Shown in pieces: positions 15,593 to 21,550 of a stretch of DNA of 22,038 nucleotides. Source of the stretch: a virus. Below the pieces are notes generated by a model. That model saw nothing but the letters and a program-made list of their open reading frames with translations. It had not been told where the DNA came from and did not search any database. The stretch covers positions 1 to 22,038 of IMG/VR virus record IMGVR_UViG_3300030104_006189. One strand, written 5' to 3'. Positions within the stretch are counted from its first letter, which is position 1. Each line of letters opens with the position of its first letter. Position numbers and translations under genes: made by a program.

Positions 15593-15776
15593 CTGCTCTG
15601 TCAAAAGGGGAAAGCGGGCGATACTCCTCAGCGAGGACAATGTCAGGCTTTCAGGGGAAACCCACAGCCTATCCGACTGCAATTTAGAGAACGGCTCTGT
15701 AGTCAGGATATACAGCGAGCCCCCAAGCGAAAAAGAAGCAGACGCTATCGCTAAGCGCTGGGAAAGGAAAAAGGAC
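15593..15776 (+). other. open frame upstream of the membrane-protein gene without a normal start
   Basis: The reading frame of the 15777-16214 gene stays open back to a stop at 15495 and reads protein-like across this gap (SVKRGKRAILLSEDNVRLSGE..., VVRIYSEPPSEKEADAIAKRWERKKD). It contains no ATG, GTG or TTG. Possibilities are a rare start such as ATA 15621, which has AGGGG 10 nt upstream, a +1 shift at the CTC TAA end of the 51-residue gene, or no translation at all with initiation at GTG 15777. The sequence does not decide between them. Confidence 0.4.
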
Positions 15777-16214
15777 GTGGAAGAAGAAGTTGATGTAGAG
15801 CCCTCGTCTGAGGTCGTTGTCTCCGAAGAGATTAACCAAGTAACCAACGCAGCCGCTGAGATCGGTGGCGAGTACGCCCCTGTGCTGGCAATTATCCTGG
15901 CCCTGCTCGCTGTCCTCGGCGGGAAGAAGGCGTGGTCTTTCTACTCTGAGCGCGCGGAGCAGAAGCATGAGCTAGAGCTTAAGAAGCTTGAGATGCAGCG
16001 CGACATGGCGGGAGCTGGGGCCGTATCTCCTCCTCCTTGCCAGGCTGTGCAAGCAAAGCTCGAAGCCTCCCTCGAAGAAACAAAGGCCAAGGTCGCGTCA
16101 CTAGAGAAACGCCTTCTAGTTATTGGCGATGACTTTGATTCGGAGGATATAGAGCGCAAGGTCAAGCGACTACAGAAGGCCGTCCGCGAGCTACAGGACG
16201 ACTCTTCGGTCTGA
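15777..16214 (+). CDS. single-pass membrane protein with coiled coils (holin/spanin-like candidate)
   Basis: 145 residues from GTG 15777, with AAAGGA 8 nt upstream. An acidic N-terminus (residues 1-30), one transmembrane helix at about 33-49 (YAPVLAIILALLAVLGG), then KKAW and a long charged coiled-coil region (about 57-78, 90-114 and 121-142) broken by a Pro/Gly-rich stretch with one Cys. The layout resembles inner-membrane spanin or holin-like phage proteins, and the next gene encodes an apparently exported protein. Without a lipobox partner or endolysin nearby, a lysis role remains a guess. Longer N-terminal forms are possible. Confidence 0.6.
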   Translation: MEEEVDVEPSSEVVVSEEINQVTNAAAEIGGEYAPVLAIILALLAVLGGKKAWSFYSERAEQKHELELKKLEMQRDMAGAGAVSPPPCQAVQAKLEASLEETKAKVASLEKRLLVIGDDFDSEDIERKVKRLQKAVRELQDDSSV

Positions 16215-16594
16215 TGTTTCTCTGGGGTCTTCTGCTTCTGGCGCAGGCTACAAACCCCGTAGTCACAAAGCTGGTCATGGAGCCCGACTGCCACATCCCA
16301 GCTGCTCCCCCGTGCATTCCGTTTAATGACCAACGATGGAAGATCGAGGGATGCAGGATTGACGACGGGGCCTGCTTTGTTCTTGGTGTAGAGCAGCCGC
16401 CTCACCCAGACGTAAACGCCACAATACGAATATCCCCCAAGTGCAAAGACAAAGAGTCTAAAGAGAGGCTTCTCATGTCAGCTCTTTCCATGCTCTTTAA
16501 GACTAAGTACAGGCTATTTATCTTTGAGGAGAAGGTGCTTAGGTGCTCAAGGTCTGGCTATGTGGATGTTAGGCTAACCGTGAAGGAGCTTTAG
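16214..16594 (+). CDS. exported cysteine-rich protein
   Basis: 126 residues. The ATG overlaps the previous stop (TGATG at 16212-16216). The first 12 residues, MFLWGLLLLAQA, form a short hydrophobic leader ending in an AxA-type cleavage site, so the mature protein would start near Thr13. Six cysteines (26, 34, 47, 54, 77, 111) could form three disulfides, fitting a periplasmic or extracellular location. No lipobox is present. With the coupled upstream membrane protein it may form an envelope or lysis pair, or act against the host surface. Family not recognised. Confidence 0.65.
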   Translation: MFLWGLLLLAQATNPVVTKLVMEPDCHIPAAPPCIPFNDQRWKIEGCRIDDGACFVLGVEQPPHPDVNATIRISPKCKDKESKERLLMSALSMLFKTKYRLFIFEEKVLRCSRSGYVDVRLTVKEL

Positions 16595-16595
16595 G

Positions 16596-16784
16596 ATGCC
16601 TGTTCGGAAAAAGCGCAAAAGCCGAGTCAACGAAGCTGGCAACTACACAAAGCCAACGATGCGAAAGCGATTGTTTGAAAGAATCAAATCTGGCTCTAAG
16701 GGCGGGAAGCCCGGACAGTGGTCTGCGCGAAAAGCTCAGATGCTAGCCAGGGAATACAAGAAGAAAGGCGGAGGGTACAAATAA
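16596..16784 (+). CDS. small basic protein with GQWSARKAQ motif
   Basis: 62 residues, ATG at 16596 one base after the previous stop, with AAGGAG 7-8 nt upstream. It reads MPVRKKRKSRVNEAGNYTKP, TMRKRLFERIKSGSKGG, then KPGQWSARKAQMLAREYKKK and ends GGGYK. The Tyr-Thr-Lys-Pro and GxPGQWSARKAQ...YKxxGGGYK signatures are, from memory, widespread in small marine-phage proteins and also as modules in larger viral proteins, with no known function. The conserved Trp/aromatic core suggests a small folded domain rather than a random basic peptide. Confidence 0.75.
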   Translation: MPVRKKRKSRVNEAGNYTKPTMRKRLFERIKSGSKGGKPGQWSARKAQMLAREYKKKGGGYK

Positions 16785-16966
16785 TGCCAATGGGAGTTAA
16801 GCACTACCTCAAGAACGGTAAAGAGCACAAAGGCAAGCTTCACAAGATGAAGAACGGCCAGCTCCACAGCGGGGCAACCCACACCTCTTCAAGCAAGCGG
16901 CTGTTCCACTACGGGGAGCTAAGCAAGAAGGCTCAAGCCAACGCCCGTAAGAGTTGGAAGAAGTAA
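16784..16966 (+). CDS. small basic protein with KHYLKNGKEHKG / HTSSSKRLFH motif
   Basis: 60 residues. The ATG lies in a TAATG overlap with the previous gene, and GGAGGG precedes it by about 9 nt. An in-frame reading from 16718 is open, but the coupled ATG is the better start. The sequence has a His-Tyr-Leu-x-Asn-Gly-Lys start, a central HKMKNGQLHSGATHTSSSK stretch and a helical end (YGELSKKAQANARKSWKK). Seven His residues make it unusual. I recall this 'G..HKG..HKM..G.LH.G..HT..SK.L.H' pattern in other phage and giant-virus small proteins. Function unknown. Confidence 0.72.
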   Translation: MPMGVKHYLKNGKEHKGKLHKMKNGQLHSGATHTSSSKRLFHYGELSKKAQANARKSWKK

Positions 16967-17208
16967 TGGCGCTAAAGAAGAGCCAGAAGTCCCTTAAAAA
17001 GTGGACAAAGCAGAAGTGGCGAACAGCGTCTGGAAAGAAAAGCTCAGAGACCGGCGAGGTCTATGCACCGTCTGCAACTATCTTTAAGCTTAAGAGCACA
17101 GCAGCTGGAAGAAAGAAACTAGCTGCTGCCAACAAAAAGAAACGAGCAGCCACCAAGAAGGGCAAGCAGCACGCCCGACATGGCCTGCACAAAGGAAAGA
17201 AGAGGTAG
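16966..17208 (+). CDS. small basic protein with SLKKWTKQKW motif
   Basis: 80 residues from MALKKSQKSLKK. The ATG at 16966 overlaps the previous stop (TAATG). The N-terminal half carries SLKKWTKQKWRTASGKKSS, then ETGEVYAPSATIFKLKS. The C-terminal half is a Lys/Arg/Ala tail (AAANKKKRAATKKGKQ, HARHGLHKGKKR) reminiscent of histone-like tails. The 'SLKKW...W.T.SGK.S...GE.Y.P..AI' signature matches, from memory, a family of unknown function in aquatic phages and giant viruses (I believe DUF5872-related, not verified). Likely nucleic-acid binding by charge. Confidence 0.72.
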   Translation: MALKKSQKSLKKWTKQKWRTASGKKSSETGEVYAPSATIFKLKSTAAGRKKLAAANKKKRAATKKGKQHARHGLHKGKKR

Positions 17209-17210
17209 TT

Positions 17211-17324
17211 ATGCCCGGTTACAAGCTAAAGACAATGAAGGCCAAAAAGCTTAAGAAGGCCAAGAAGCTGAAGACTTTCAAGAAGAAGCCGCTTGTGAAG
17301 GTTAAGAAGCGCAAGGGCTACTAG
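17211..17324 (+). CDS. 37-residue extremely lysine-rich peptide
   Basis: ATG at 17211, two bases after the previous stop, with GAGG 6 nt upstream. The product is MPGYKLKTMKAKKLKKAKKL, then KTFKKKPLVKVKKRKGY: close to half the residues are Lys or Arg, with no acidic residue at all. It resembles DNA-condensing peptides such as protamine-like or adenovirus core peptides in composition only. Its stop overlaps the next start (TAGTG), so it is part of the coupled cluster. Confidence 0.65.
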   Translation: MPGYKLKTMKAKKLKKAKKLKTFKKKPLVKVKKRKGY

Positions 17325-17443
17325 TGCCGTTTAAGCGCATTGTGTCTGGCAAAGATAAGGGGAAGTTCAAGTCCCCTAGCGGCAAGGTAATGACCGCAGC
17401 CCAAGTCAGGGCTTACTACGCCAGGAAAAGGAAAAAGAAGTGA
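17324..17443 (+). CDS. 39-residue basic protein with SPSGKV motif
   Basis: GTG start at 17324 in a TAGTG overlap, AAGGG 7 nt upstream. Product MPFKRIVSGKDKGKFKSPSG, KVMTAAQVRAYYARKRKKK. The 'GK.KSPSGKV.T..QV..YYA' signature is one I recall from small phage proteins of unknown function. The basic tail follows a short helical AAQVRAYYARK segment. Overlaps the next gene by four bases (GTGA). Confidence 0.65.
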   Translation: MPFKRIVSGKDKGKFKSPSGKVMTAAQVRAYYARKRKKK

Positions 17444-17508
17444 GCCAGTTCTGGGAAGCCCTACTTACTGGCTTGCTTCTATTCCTCGGCGGTGAGGAAG
17501 AGGACTAA
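17440..17508 (+). CDS. 22-residue membrane microprotein
   Basis: GTG start in a four-base GTGA overlap with the previous stop, with AAAGGA about 7 nt upstream. Product MSQFWEALLTGLLLFLGGEEED: a hydrophobic helix of about 14 residues (FWEALLTGLLLFLG) followed by four acidic residues. It contrasts with the basic neighbours. Its good ribosome binding site and coupled start argue that it is translated. It could be a membrane anchor or toxin-like/holin-like peptide. Its stop overlaps the convergent gene end by 4 bp. Confidence 0.45.
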   Translation: MSQFWEALLTGLLLFLGGEEED

Positions 17509-17756
17509 GCTTCGGCCTCTTCAGCCCCAAAGAGGCTTACAACCATGTCGGGAAGCTGCTCATTATTGTCCGATGGGGCAACCTTAAAATCGCCAAAGCG
17601 ACCATCCCCGCTCCACTCTACCTCCCCAAAGATAGTCGCAGAGGGGTCTTCGGAAAAACGCTCGATGGCGTCGAGGAAGGCGCTATCTAAGCAATCCCCG
17701 ACGCCAACGATTGTCATGCTGAAGTGAACAACACTTCCCTTAGAACGGGATTGCAT
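17505..17756 (-). CDS. 83-residue acidic protein after SSB, unknown
   Basis: Last gene of the replication operon. ATG at 17756 overlaps the SSB stop by 17 bases and has a GGTGAG-like site before it. The N-terminal half looks like a small alpha/beta domain (SVVHFSMTIVGVGDCLDSAFLDAIERFSEDPSATIFGEVEW), and the C-terminus is acidic and loop-rich, ending FGAEEAEA. No family recognised. Position suggests a replication or nucleotide-related accessory role. It converges on the plus-strand small-gene cluster with no intergenic space. Confidence 0.55.
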   Translation of the reverse strand: MQSRSKGSVVHFSMTIVGVGDCLDSAFLDAIERFSEDPSATIFGEVEWSGDGRFGDFKVAPSDNNEQLPDMVVSLFGAEEAEA

Positions 17757-18102
17757 CGTCTAGCTCACCGCTTCCGCCAGAAGCAGCAACGCTGGAGTAG
17801 ATTTGAACGTCGTTGGCTACGACCTCTGTAATCCACTTAGTTTCTCCGTTTGCCTCGTACTTGCGGTTGTCGATTCGACCGTCAATGGCAACTGTGTCGC
17901 CGCCCTTTAGACTTCGGACATTGTTAATTTGGTTGCCCCAGACTACCACGCGGTGAAGGGTCGAAAACTCTCTTCCGCTCCAAGAGCGGGTGGTGCGGAC
18001 CCGGAAGCCCATCTTTTCTTTGCCTTCTCCAATGGCCCGAATCTGAGGATCTTCCTCAACCAAACCCACCACGATAACTTTGTTAATGCTCGGCACACTC
18101 AT
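17740..18102 (-). CDS. ssb: single-stranded DNA-binding protein
   Basis: 120 residues from MSVPSINKVIVVG. The frame is open to 18153, but the ATG at 18102 overlaps the regulator stop (TGATG), fixing the start. The OB-fold pattern is clear: INKVIVVGLVEEDPQIRAIG, MGFRVRTTRSWSG, FSTLHRVVVWGNQI, GDTVAIDGRIDNRKYE, WITEVVANDVQIY. It has a short Gly/Ser linker and the acidic tip DDAIPF, the hallmark bacterial-type SSB tail that docks partner proteins. It coats ssDNA during phage replication, next to the primase-helicase. The linker is shorter than in typical bacterial SSBs (about 178 residues in E. coli). Confidence 0.88.
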   Translation of the reverse strand: MSVPSINKVIVVGLVEEDPQIRAIGEGKEKMGFRVRTTRSWSGREFSTLHRVVVWGNQINNVRSLKGGDTVAIDGRIDNRKYEANGETKWITEVVANDVQIYSSVAASGGSGELDDAIPF

Positions 18103-18434
18103 CACAACGCTCCAATCATCTTGCTTACGTCGTTGTTGTTTAGTTCGCTCCACCGATAGGAAAGAACAGCAGCCAATCTGCTTTGCTCTTCTCCAATGTC
18201 AGAGGTAGGCAACACAACGTGCCCACGAGAGCGAACGGCAAGCAAGTACAGGTCGAACGGGTCACAACCCAGTACGTCTGAAACTTGCTTGATTCTTGTC
18301 AGGCTGAACGGAGCACGTCGGCCACGCTCAACATCAGATACATAAACCTTGGTTACGCCAAGGTGGTCAGCCAATGCGGTAATGCTCAAACCGCGTTCTG
18401 TACGAATCTCTCGAACCCGTTCTCCGAATTCCAT
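18102..18434 (-). CDS. XRE-family helix-turn-helix regulator
   Basis: 110 residues. The N-terminal Cro/C1-type HTH spans about residues 3-62 (MEFGERVREIRTERGLSITA, LADHLGVTKVYVSDVERGRR, then FSLTRIKQVSDVLGCDPFDLYLLA), with a C-terminal helical part of unknown role. I prefer the ATG at 18434 because GGAGG (18440-18444) is 5 nt upstream; the alternative ATG at 18446 overlaps that site. Genes of this type repress or tune phage promoters. Here it sits inside the replication operon between helicase and SSB, suggesting autoregulation of the operon promoter. Target operators are not proven. Confidence 0.8.
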   Translation of the reverse strand: MEFGERVREIRTERGLSITALADHLGVTKVYVSDVERGRRAPFSLTRIKQVSDVLGCDPFDLYLLAVRSRGHVVLPTSDIGEEQSRLAAVLSYRWSELNNNDVSKMIGAL

Positions 18435-18439
18435 ATCAG

Positions 18440-18444
18440 CCTCC
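18440..18444 (-). promoter_or_regulatory. ribosome binding site of the XRE regulator
   Basis: GGAGG on the minus strand, 5 nt before the ATG at 18434. It is one base from the alternative start at 18446 and therefore selects the shorter protein. Confidence 0.6.
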
Positions 18445-18458
18445 ATAGCTGCGACAGC

Positions 18459-20414
18459 TTACGGTCTACGGTAGTAGCTGTCAAGCGCGCGGTCTTCCAG
18501 CCAGCCAAAGGGCTCAGGCAGGTGCAGGGTGAGGCTTCCTGGGGAGCCGTTCCTCTGCTTAGCGATACGCACATTGAAGTCACTAAAGTTAGCGTTAGGG
18601 TCTCTGTTGAACGGTCGGTCTACAAACAGAATGGAGTCAGCGTCCTGCTCAATCTGCCCAGACTCTCGGAGGTCTGACATCTGCGGCATGTTGCCAGTCC
18701 TGCGCTCAATCTCCCGGTTCATCTGCACCACGGCAATGACGGGGACGAGAAGCTCGTTTGCCATCGCCTTGATGCTTCTGGATGCCTGGGCAACCTCCTG
18801 CTCTCGGCTCCTGCCCTTGCACTCAACCAGCTGCAAGTAGTCCACCACCACAACCTCGATGCCGTGCTCCCGCACAGCTCTCTTGGTGTTCTCGATGATG
18901 CGCTCTAGCTTGCGGTCTCCGAAGTCCACAAGGATAGGCAGCCCCTTAAAAGACCTGTTCGCGCTGGCAGCAGCCTCCTCAAGCTCCGGGACAGAGCGGA
19001 CAGTGTTCTGCCCAAGCTGCATTTCCGCAGTAGAGATCCGCTTCGCGACAGACATCTTCGACATCTCAAGCGATACGAACATGCTCTTGGTGCCGCGCTT
19101 CTTAGCCATACGCTGCAAGAGACTGAGAACGAAGTGGCTCTTTCCAGTAGACGGACGAGCAGCCACAACCACCATGTCACCCGGCTCAATCTCCAGCATC
19201 GAGTCCAGCAGGTTGTAGCCAGTCTTAACCTGATTAGTGACCTTGCTACCAGACGCCACAGCGACCACGTCAGTGGTGCCCTCGCGCATAATCTCGTCAA
19301 TCCAGCTCTCAGTAGACGGTGACTGGCTAACCTCACCAACAAACTCCGGAGCCTCGTCCGGTCGAGCCTTCATCCAGTCACACCAATCTCCGTCAAAGCC
19401 CTTCGGCCAAGACACAGAGAGCGCCCTTCGGCCAAGCTCGCTGAAGATGGCAGCGCATCTGGCCGTGTTCTTCTTCCCAGCCTCGTCAGCATCGAAGGCA
19501 ACCACCACCTCGTCAGAATCCTTGAGACGCCCCAGAATCCTCTCTGAGCGGTTTTTATTGAGCCACCCGACTCCAGGTATGCCCAAGGCGCTCAAACCGG
19601 ACTGAGAGAGCGCTACGGCGTCCAGAGCACCCTCTACGAGGAACACTCGACCCCCTTCAGCCTCCCGAGTAGCAGGAAGGTTGTAGGGCATGGGAACTTG
19701 TCCCTTGAGGTGCCTGTACTTCGGACCCTTGTCATTTCCGCTTCTGGAGATGCGTCGGAACTGGATGTGTCCGACTGAGCCCGTGTCGGTGAGGTAGGGG
19801 ATGGCTAGATGGTATGCGAAGCCGAACGGGCAGAACAGAGAGTCTGTCGAGTTGGACTTCTGGGCCAGCCCCAGGCTTACGCATGTGTCGACATCGGTAG
19901 CCCGTATCGCTGCTCCGAGGGCTGCGCTGGCTTTGTGCTCGTTAATGTCGGTGATTCGAAAGTTCCTGACGGTACCCTCTCGGATGCCGCGCTCTTTGAC
20001 GAGCCACTCTAGTCCGAAGTTGTCAATATCACCCAGGGCACCTACAAACGCAGAGCAGGCAGCGATGCGTTTCGAAATGGGTACTTCTGGGGTTTCGTCT
20101 TCGATTGACGGGTAGATCGTCTTTACCGACTTAATCTTCGGCCCATTAATCCAGTCCAGCGCCTCGTTGTTCTCGCAGTCATTAATCCAGCAGACGAGGT
20201 CCACCACGTCCCCCGCCTTCTGGCAGCTGTGGCACTTGAACCTCTGCTTTCCGCCCTTGAAGTAGAAGGACAGTGAGGGGCTGCCCCCTCCGGGTCCTCG
20301 GCTGTGGTCGGGACAGAACCCCATTTTTTTGTTTCTAGAGAGCGCCACCCCTAGCGCTTCTGCGATGTGTCGAATGTCAGTTTCAGCGGCCTCGGCAAAC
20401 CTGTCTAAACTCAT
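18459..20414 (-). CDS. bifunctional primase-helicase (T7 gp4-like / DnaB family)
   Basis: 651 residues, ATG at 20414 in an ATGA overlap with the upstream gene. Zinc-binding CHC2-type primase site C34-x2-H37-x23-C61-x2-C64. Toprim domain about 256-335 with FLVEGALDA (Glu261) and FDADEAG (Asp308, Asp310). RecA-like DnaB helicase from about 400 with Walker A ARPSTGKS (419-426), Walker B VVVVDYLQL (about 521-529), an arginine/Gln motif region (VIAVVQMNREIERR, DLRESGQIEQDADSI). It unwinds the fork and primes lagging-strand synthesis. All key residues are present, so it looks functional. The phage polymerase is not in this window. Confidence 0.9.
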   Translation of the reverse strand: MSLDRFAEAAETDIRHIAEALGVALSRNKKMGFCPDHSRGPGGGSPSLSFYFKGGKQRFKCHSCQKAGDVVDLVCWINDCENNEALDWINGPKIKSVKTIYPSIEDETPEVPISKRIAACSAFVGALGDIDNFGLEWLVKERGIREGTVRNFRITDINEHKASAALGAAIRATDVDTCVSLGLAQKSNSTDSLFCPFGFAYHLAIPYLTDTGSVGHIQFRRISRSGNDKGPKYRHLKGQVPMPYNLPATREAEGGRVFLVEGALDAVALSQSGLSALGIPGVGWLNKNRSERILGRLKDSDEVVVAFDADEAGKKNTARCAAIFSELGRRALSVSWPKGFDGDWCDWMKARPDEAPEFVGEVSQSPSTESWIDEIMREGTTDVVAVASGSKVTNQVKTGYNLLDSMLEIEPGDMVVVAARPSTGKSHFVLSLLQRMAKKRGTKSMFVSLEMSKMSVAKRISTAEMQLGQNTVRSVPELEEAAASANRSFKGLPILVDFGDRKLERIIENTKRAVREHGIEVVVVDYLQLVECKGRSREQEVAQASRSIKAMANELLVPVIAVVQMNREIERRTGNMPQMSDLRESGQIEQDADSILFVDRPFNRDPNANFSDFNVRIAKQRNGSPGSLTLHLPEPFGWLEDRALDSYYRRP

Positions 20415-21355
20415 ACTGGCAACAACCCCAATTCGTAGCGAACGTCAGTGACGATCTGGTTAACAGCCCAGCTGAGCGCCCGGTCGCTCTCAGCACGAGC
20501 TTCGTTTTTAGATAGAGCAACCTTCAACTCAGACGGCTCGTACGGGTCGCCACCAGCTGAAAGCTTACTTCGAATAATCCCTGACAAGACCTCCCGGTAT
20601 GGCAAGTCAGGGCACGCGATGTCTTGGCCCGAAAGGACGAAGCCTCCACTGCGGAGGTCACGGACGACGCTGCGCCCGCTCACGGTCACTGAGAAGTCTG
20701 TCCTGCCCTCGCGAACTGCCTTCTCGCGTTCACGGGCGTTGAGACCACTCCAGTGCTTTGTGCCGCCCTCTGCTCGGATGACTGACTCCTCTTTGTAGTT
20801 TGAGGCCCGGTTGAACCAGCCTGAGAGGAAGCGACGGACAGCGCGCTTCGGCTTCTTCTGGTTGACCTCCCAGGCACGCGCCTTCTTCGACTCTGCGAGA
20901 AGGTCCATGTCCGGGTGAGCATCTTGCTGGACTGCAATCCACTCTGCCAGGGGTTTGCCACGAGATACCAACTCACCCCACTGGTCGAGCAGGTACGCTT
21001 CAAATCCCTCGCACGCACGCGGGCTCGCGGGCGCAGGCGTATTAACGCCCCCTTCGGGGGCTATATTTATGCGCTCGTCCGTAGGCGCAGGCGAGGGCGC
21101 GCGTTGTGCATGCGCGTAACTAAAGAGCCTGGAAAGAGTCAAGGCATCCGACAAAACTTTTCTCTGACGCAAATTCTGCAACCCAACAGTGACTGTCTTC
21201 ACAGGAACTTTGCTCACCGTAGACAGGTACACAGGGTCCAGGTGGTCCTCACTCAGAACACCCTCGTCCGAGAGCACCCAGAGAATGGGGTACAGGACGA
21301 CCCCTTCCCAGGAACATCCCACGATCTTCGGGTGTGTCAGAAAACTTCGATCCAC
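20411..21355 (-). CDS. replication initiator / helicase-loader-like protein
   Basis: 314 residues, first gene of the replication operon. GTG at 21355 with GGAGG (21362-21366) 6 nt upstream. An ATG two bases further upstream is in another frame and ends after 6 codons. The N-terminal 65 residues (FLTHPKIVGCSWEGVVLYPI, LWVLSDEGVLSEDHLD, VKTVTVGLQNLRQRKVL) have the pattern of winged-helix phage replication-initiation proteins. A Pro/Ala-rich linker at about 88-110 and a helical basic C-terminal part follow. Coupling (ATGA) to the primase-helicase and proximity to the repeat region at 21490-22015 support origin binding or helicase loading (inference). Confidence 0.6.
   Translation of the reverse strand: MDRSFLTHPKIVGCSWEGVVLYPILWVLSDEGVLSEDHLDPVYLSTVSKVPVKTVTVGLQNLRQRKVLSDALTLSRLFSYAHAQRAPSPAPTDERINIAPEGGVNTPAPASPRACEGFEAYLLDQWGELVSRGKPLAEWIAVQQDAHPDMDLLAESKKARAWEVNQKKPKRAVRRFLSGWFNRASNYKEESVIRAEGGTKHWSGLNAREREKAVREGRTDFSVTVSGRSVVRDLRSGGFVLSGQDIACPDLPYREVLSGIIRSKLSAGGDPYEPSELKVALSKNEARAESDRALSWAVNQIVTDVRYELGLLPV
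21047..21061. other. GC hairpin inside the initiator coding sequence
   Basis: GCCCCC - TTC - GGGGGC is a perfect 6-bp stem encoding part of the Ala/Pro/Gly linker (INIAPEGGVN) of the initiator, followed on the plus strand by the AT-rich TATATTTAT. The plus-strand copy resembles the stem of a terminator but lacks a T-run. It may be incidental to linker composition. Confidence 0.35.
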
Positions 21356-21361
21356 ATCTCA

Positions 21362-21366
21362 CCTCC
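21362..21366 (-). promoter_or_regulatory. ribosome binding site of the initiator gene
   Basis: GGAGG on the minus strand, 6 nt before the GTG at 21355. It lies within the short approximately 18-nt leader of the predicted transcript and supports GTG over the out-of-frame ATG at 21357. Confidence 0.7.
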
Positions 21367-21379
21367 AAGTTGGACAACG

Positions 21380-21408
21380 ACTGTACGCCGGTCGGCTAAC
21401 AGTGTCAA
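21380..21408 (-). promoter_or_regulatory. sigma-70 promoter of the replication operon
   Basis: On the minus strand a perfect -35 TTGACA (21403-21408) and a -10 TACAGT (21380-21385; 4 of 6 consensus) are separated by exactly 17 bp. Transcription would start near 21373, leaving about 18 nt before the GTG of the initiator gene. Two small palindromic sites, GCCG-N2-CGGC (21387-21396, in the spacer) and GTTG-N2-CAAC (21369-21378, at the start site), could be operators for the XRE protein encoded in the same operon. Confidence 0.7.
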
Positions 21409-21423
21409 CAGACTCCATGAAAA

Positions 21424-21453
21424 TCGACAGCGCGTCAGCGAACGTGCTACACT
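21424..21453 (+). promoter_or_regulatory. possible divergent promoter
   Basis: TCGACA (21424-21429) and TACACT (21448-21453) with 18-bp spacing form a weaker sigma-70-like promoter reading rightward, back to back with the replication promoter. No convincing gene follows within the window, so it could serve an RNA, origin transcription or a gene beyond 22038. Confidence 0.35.
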
Positions 21454-21493
21454 CAAGTCCTCGGCAACGCCCCGACCTGACGAGGACAGGGCA

Positions 21494-21550
21494 GCAGTCT
21501 CCCCGGAGAAACTTCCTCCCCCCACCCCCGGAATTCTTCAGGGAGACTGC
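21494..21550. repeat. 10-bp inverted repeat
   Basis: GCAGTCTCCC at 21494-21503 and its exact complement GGGAGACTGC at 21541-21550 are separated by 37 nt of pyrimidine-rich sequence. It could fold as a long stem-loop or act as a pair of protein-binding sites. Confidence 0.55.

Noticed and set aside
15590-15752. In-frame continuation of the 51-residue basic gene after its TAA
   Set aside because: The extension is basic too, but stop readthrough lacks any signal, and the competing frame reads more like protein.
15470-15968. Minus-strand frames of 125 and 94 codons opposite the small-gene cluster
   Set aside because: They oppose well-supported plus-strand genes and contain shadow-like Ser/Leu/Phe-rich sequence.
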